This document shows, one piece after another, positions 61,835 through 64,000 of a DNA stretch of 64,000 nt. The notes beneath the pieces were generated by a model that was not told the DNA's origin, searched no databases, and saw only the letters and a program-made list of their open reading frames with translations. The DNA comes from Rhodococcus sp. (in: high G+C Gram-positive bacteria) (GTDB lineage: Bacteria; Actinomycetota; Actinomycetes; Mycobacteriales; Mycobacteriaceae): contig NZ_JAHFVG010000007.1 of assembly GCF_023264675.1 (NCBI RefSeq), positions 1-64,000 on the forward strand. Direction: 5' to 3'. The position numbers and the translations under genes are program-made. Position 1 is the stretch's first letter, and the number at the start of each line of letters is the position of its first letter.

Positions 61835-62617
61835 TCAGCGAAGGGATCCGCCGCCGTCTACGTGAAGCACGGAGCCGGTGATGTAGGTGTTCGAGAGCAA
61901 CATCAGTACGGCGGGGACGATGTCTTCGGGGTTTCCGACACGGCCGACGGGATTGCGCTCGGCGACCTCGGAGAGAATCTGCGCTTTGCGATCACCCAGC
62001 GAATCGAGCGCGCCGGAATCGACGACTCCTGGCGCGATTGCGTTCACGCGAATGGGCGCCAGTTCGAGGGCCATCGCCTTGACTGCTACCGCGAGGGCTC
62101 CGTTGACGGTTGCCGTGACGATGCCGCCGGGCGTTGGGCGCCAGGCGGCCTGGCCGGAGAAGAAGGTGAACGAGCCCCGAGGGGCGATGCTGGGGAGTGT
62201 TGCCCGGACAATCCGCAGCGGCCCCAGAACTTTTGCGTCGACCGATCGTTCGATGTCGGTGTCAGTGAGGTCGAACAGCCGTCCTGTAGCGTGCATCGAA
62301 ACGGTGTAGACAAGATGGTCGAGTGCGCCTACTGAATCACCGAATCGCCGGATCGAGTCGGTGTCGGAGATATCGACGGTGTATGTCGTGGTGCGCCCCG
62401 GCGCTCGAGCGGCTACCTCGTCGAGCGTGTGTTGGTTACGCCCGGCAACAGCAATGTCGGCCCCCAATTCTGCGAGGGTAAGCGCGACGGCCTTGCCCAG
62501 TCGAGAAGCTCCGCCTACCAGAGCAATTCGTTGACCGGCGTACGGCTGCTTTTGTACAGCCGTGCTGTGCGGGGTGGCTGTGTCGGCGGCGTTGGAGCGA
62601 TCTTGTTGGTGTGGCAC
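61835..62617 (-). CDS. Atypical SDR lacking the YxxxK active site
   Basis: A 260-aa Rossmann protein with GTG start at 62617. The cofactor motif (IALVGGASRLGKAVALTLAELG) and the C-terminal TGSVLHVDGGGSLR are typical of SDRs. At the active site, where YxASKAAL is expected, the sequence is TATVNGAL, so catalytic Tyr and Lys are replaced (Thr and Asn by alignment). It may be a non-catalytic or differently acting member. The N-terminal 25 residues are low-complexity, so a later start is possible. Confidence 0.8.
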   Translation of the reverse strand: MPHQQDRSNAADTATPHSTAVQKQPYAGQRIALVGGASRLGKAVALTLAELGADIAVAGRNQHTLDEVAARAPGRTTTYTVDISDTDSIRRFGDSVGALDHLVYTVSMHATGRLFDLTDTDIERSVDAKVLGPLRIVRATLPSIAPRGSFTFFSGQAAWRPTPGGIVTATVNGALAVAVKAMALELAPIRVNAIAPGVVDSGALDSLGDRKAQILSEVAERNPVGRVGNPEDIVPAVLMLLSNTYITGSVLHVDGGGSLR

Positions 62618-62784
62618 GTACGTGGGTCCGTTCTGTGGGTCTGTATCGACCGCGCCTGTTCCTACTCACTGGGCGAATGTCAGCGAGGAAGAACAGACGC
62701 GTTGATTCGACAGTCGATTTCGATTGAGTCGAGTTCGTTGTCCATCGGACTCGGGCGGTCCAGGGGAGGACGGTTGTGTGTCGG

Positions 62785-64000
62785 TCAGATTTGTTGCTGG
62801 GGTTCTGTACTCGTTGTGTCGGCATTCACGCTGATTCCCCGCAGCGGTAGGTCGGGCTCGACGATGATGCGCTCGCGGTGACCGAAGACGAGTACGAAGA
62901 ATGCACAAAGCAGGCTGGCAATCAGCACCATTGTGCTTGCCGCCCGGGTTCCTCCGACTTCGAGCACGGTGCCGATGAGGATCGGCCCGGCGATCTGAGC
63001 GGTATTGGTGAGCGCGCTGAAGAGGCCAAGTCCGGAGTTGCGGAGGGCCAGTGGCAGGACTGTCGGCACATAAGTCATTGCGGCGCCGGCCCAGAGGCCC
63101 TGCAGTAGATACTGTGCACACAGAAGGACGAACAGCACGGCCGTGGACCATGTGGCGGCAATGATGACGAAGGGCATGATTCCGAAAAAGGCGACACCAA
63201 CTGCAAGGTAGATCTTCATCCCGCTGGGTGACAGTTTGCGGATGGGGTCGAGGAAGAAGCCGGACAGTACGCGTCCGAGGATCGTCATGAACGATGAGAA
63301 GGTAAGGAATGCGAGGACCTGCGGGAGTGATAGTCCGAGGTCGTTGACGAAGATCAACGGGTAGAAGCTCAACAATCCCGTTACGAACATCGCCGGTACG
63401 GGCCATGCCATGATCGTGCTGGCGGTCGCGAGTAGGTGGCGTCGCCCGAACAATTGGCGAGCGGCGCCGAGCAAGGACACGTCCGCTCCCATTGCCATTT
63501 CGTCAGCGTCCAGTACCGGCGTCGGCCGTGGCTGCCCGCGCAGAACCTTTTCTTCGATTCGCTCGACTTGTGCACGAGCTTCGTCGATTCGACCTTTGCG
63601 GATCAGGTAAGGCACGCCTTCTGGCATGCGCCTGAGGACTAGAACTGCCAGCAACGCCGGGATCAGGAAGACCGCGAATCCCCATCGCCATCCGAAGGGT
63701 GCGATGACGACAAGGCCGATCAGGTAGGCGAGCGCTGAGCCGGCGCCGTAGAAGGCGTTGAGCCAGGACAACGTTCGGCCTCTGCGGGCAGTGGGTGCGA
63801 ATTCGCTTCCGAATGCCCATGCCAGAGGGAGCAGTCCGCCGTAACCGATTCCGGCGACTACTCGAAGGACGATGAGGTGGCTGAAGTCCTGGGACAGCGC
63901 AGCGCCAGCGGTTGCGACCGAGAACAGGAGAATCGACAGCGCGATCATGCGGCGTCGACCGAACCGGTCCGCCAAGAACCCGATCAAGGCGGCGCTGAAT
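62785..64000 (-). CDS. MFS transporter, partial (sugar/aromatic-acid symporter type)
   Basis: Minus-strand gene cut by the window end; at least 405 codons are present and the reading frame continues to base 64000 (start outside). The signature loop GFLADRFGRRRMIAL between helices 2 and 3 is that of MFS metabolite/H+ symporters. About ten membrane segments are visible, and the central loop is charged (RGQPRPTPVLDADEMAMG). Likely imports the substrate or a metabolite of the adjacent catabolic cluster. Confidence 0.88.
   Translation of the reverse strand, partial: FSAALIGFLADRFGRRRMIALSILLFSVATAGAALSQDFSHLIVLRVVAGIGYGGLLPLAWAFGSEFAPTARRGRTLSWLNAFYGAGSALAYLIGLVVIAPFGWRWGFAVFLIPALLAVLVLRRMPEGVPYLIRKGRIDEARAQVERIEEKVLRGQPRPTPVLDADEMAMGADVSLLGAARQLFGRRHLLATASTIMAWPVPAMFVTGLLSFYPLIFVNDLGLSLPQVLAFLTFSSFMTILGRVLSGFFLDPIRKLSPSGMKIYLAVGVAFFGIMPFVIIAATWSTAVLFVLLCAQYLLQGLWAGAAMTYVPTVLPLALRNSGLGLFSALTNTAQIAGPILIGTVLEVGGTRAASTMVLIASLLCAFFVLVFGHRERIIVEPDLPLRGISVNADTTSTEPQQQI

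Noticed and set aside
62785-63987. Apparent start of the MFS gene at 63987
   Set aside because: The frame continues to the window edge and the family needs at least one more helix upstream, so this is not the true start.

Overview
The window looks like chromosomal DNA of a high-GC mycolic-acid actinobacterium, most likely Rhodococcus or a close Nocardiaceae relative. The grounds are the dnaK-grpE-dnaJ-hspR operon, a complete mce4 steroid-import operon next to FadD19, EchA19, FadD17, FadE26 and FadE27 homologues, KstR-type operators, an MbtH protein, a mycofactocin-type SDR and an F420/deazaflavin-type reductase. The genus is inferred from gene content, not from a search.

Layout. (1) 1-4.1 kb: heat-shock operon dnaK-grpE-dnaJ-hspR. 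(2) 4.2-7.6 kb: a bacterial nitric oxide synthase oxygenase, divergent from a flavohemoglobin and a second FAD/NAD reductase, which is a compact NO synthesis/NO handling locus. (3) 7.6-8.8 kb: a DUF559/AbiEi-like gene bracketed by two copies of a 46-bp palindromic repeat. (4) 8.8-31.3 kb: steroid (cholesterol side-chain) catabolism and uptake. It contains echA19/fadD19, a nitronate monooxygenase-like gene, an interruption by a glycosyltransferase, a small protein and RsgA, then fadD17-fadE27-fadE26, fdxD, hsd4A, yrbE4AB, mce4A-F, an esterase and two Mce-associated proteins. KstR-like boxes with the pattern TnnAACnnGTTnnA, exact or with one mismatch, lie in most of the intergenic promoter regions here. 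(5) 31.3-45.2 kb: a 51-bp tandem repeat, otsA, a 57-aa small gene, a heterodimeric ABC exporter with one dead nucleotide site, a quinone reductase/GlxA-type regulator pair flanked by a second palindromic repeat family, CsbD/coiled-coil stress proteins, an alpha/beta hydrolase, an orphan MbtH, a ThrE-like exporter, tRNA-Thr(TGT), an alcohol dehydrogenase-like protein and a LysR regulator. (6) 45.7-64 kb: an accessory catabolic region with two carboxymuconolactone decarboxylase-like genes and the scar of a third, an acyl-CoA ligase, a TetR/ABC exporter/deazaflavin reductase module, an IclR regulator, two paralogous proteins of unknown function, a mycofactocin-coupled SDR, a CocE-type hydrolase, two further SDRs, a type III CoA-transferase, a thiolase-like protein and an MFS transporter cut by the window end.

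How the genes work together. Mce4/YrbE4 would import sterol, FadD19 and FadD17 would activate side-chain acids, FadE26-FadE27, EchA19 and Hsd4A would carry out beta-oxidation steps, and KstR would control the set. In the last 18 kb the enzyme set (ester hydrolase, mycofactocin-linked alcohol oxidation, CoA activation or transfer, thiolase, transporter) suggests an inducible pathway for an ester- or alcohol-containing substrate that I cannot identify. That region and the NOS/flavohemoglobin locus are the best candidates for under-described biology. All calls come from reading the sequence; no database search was possible.
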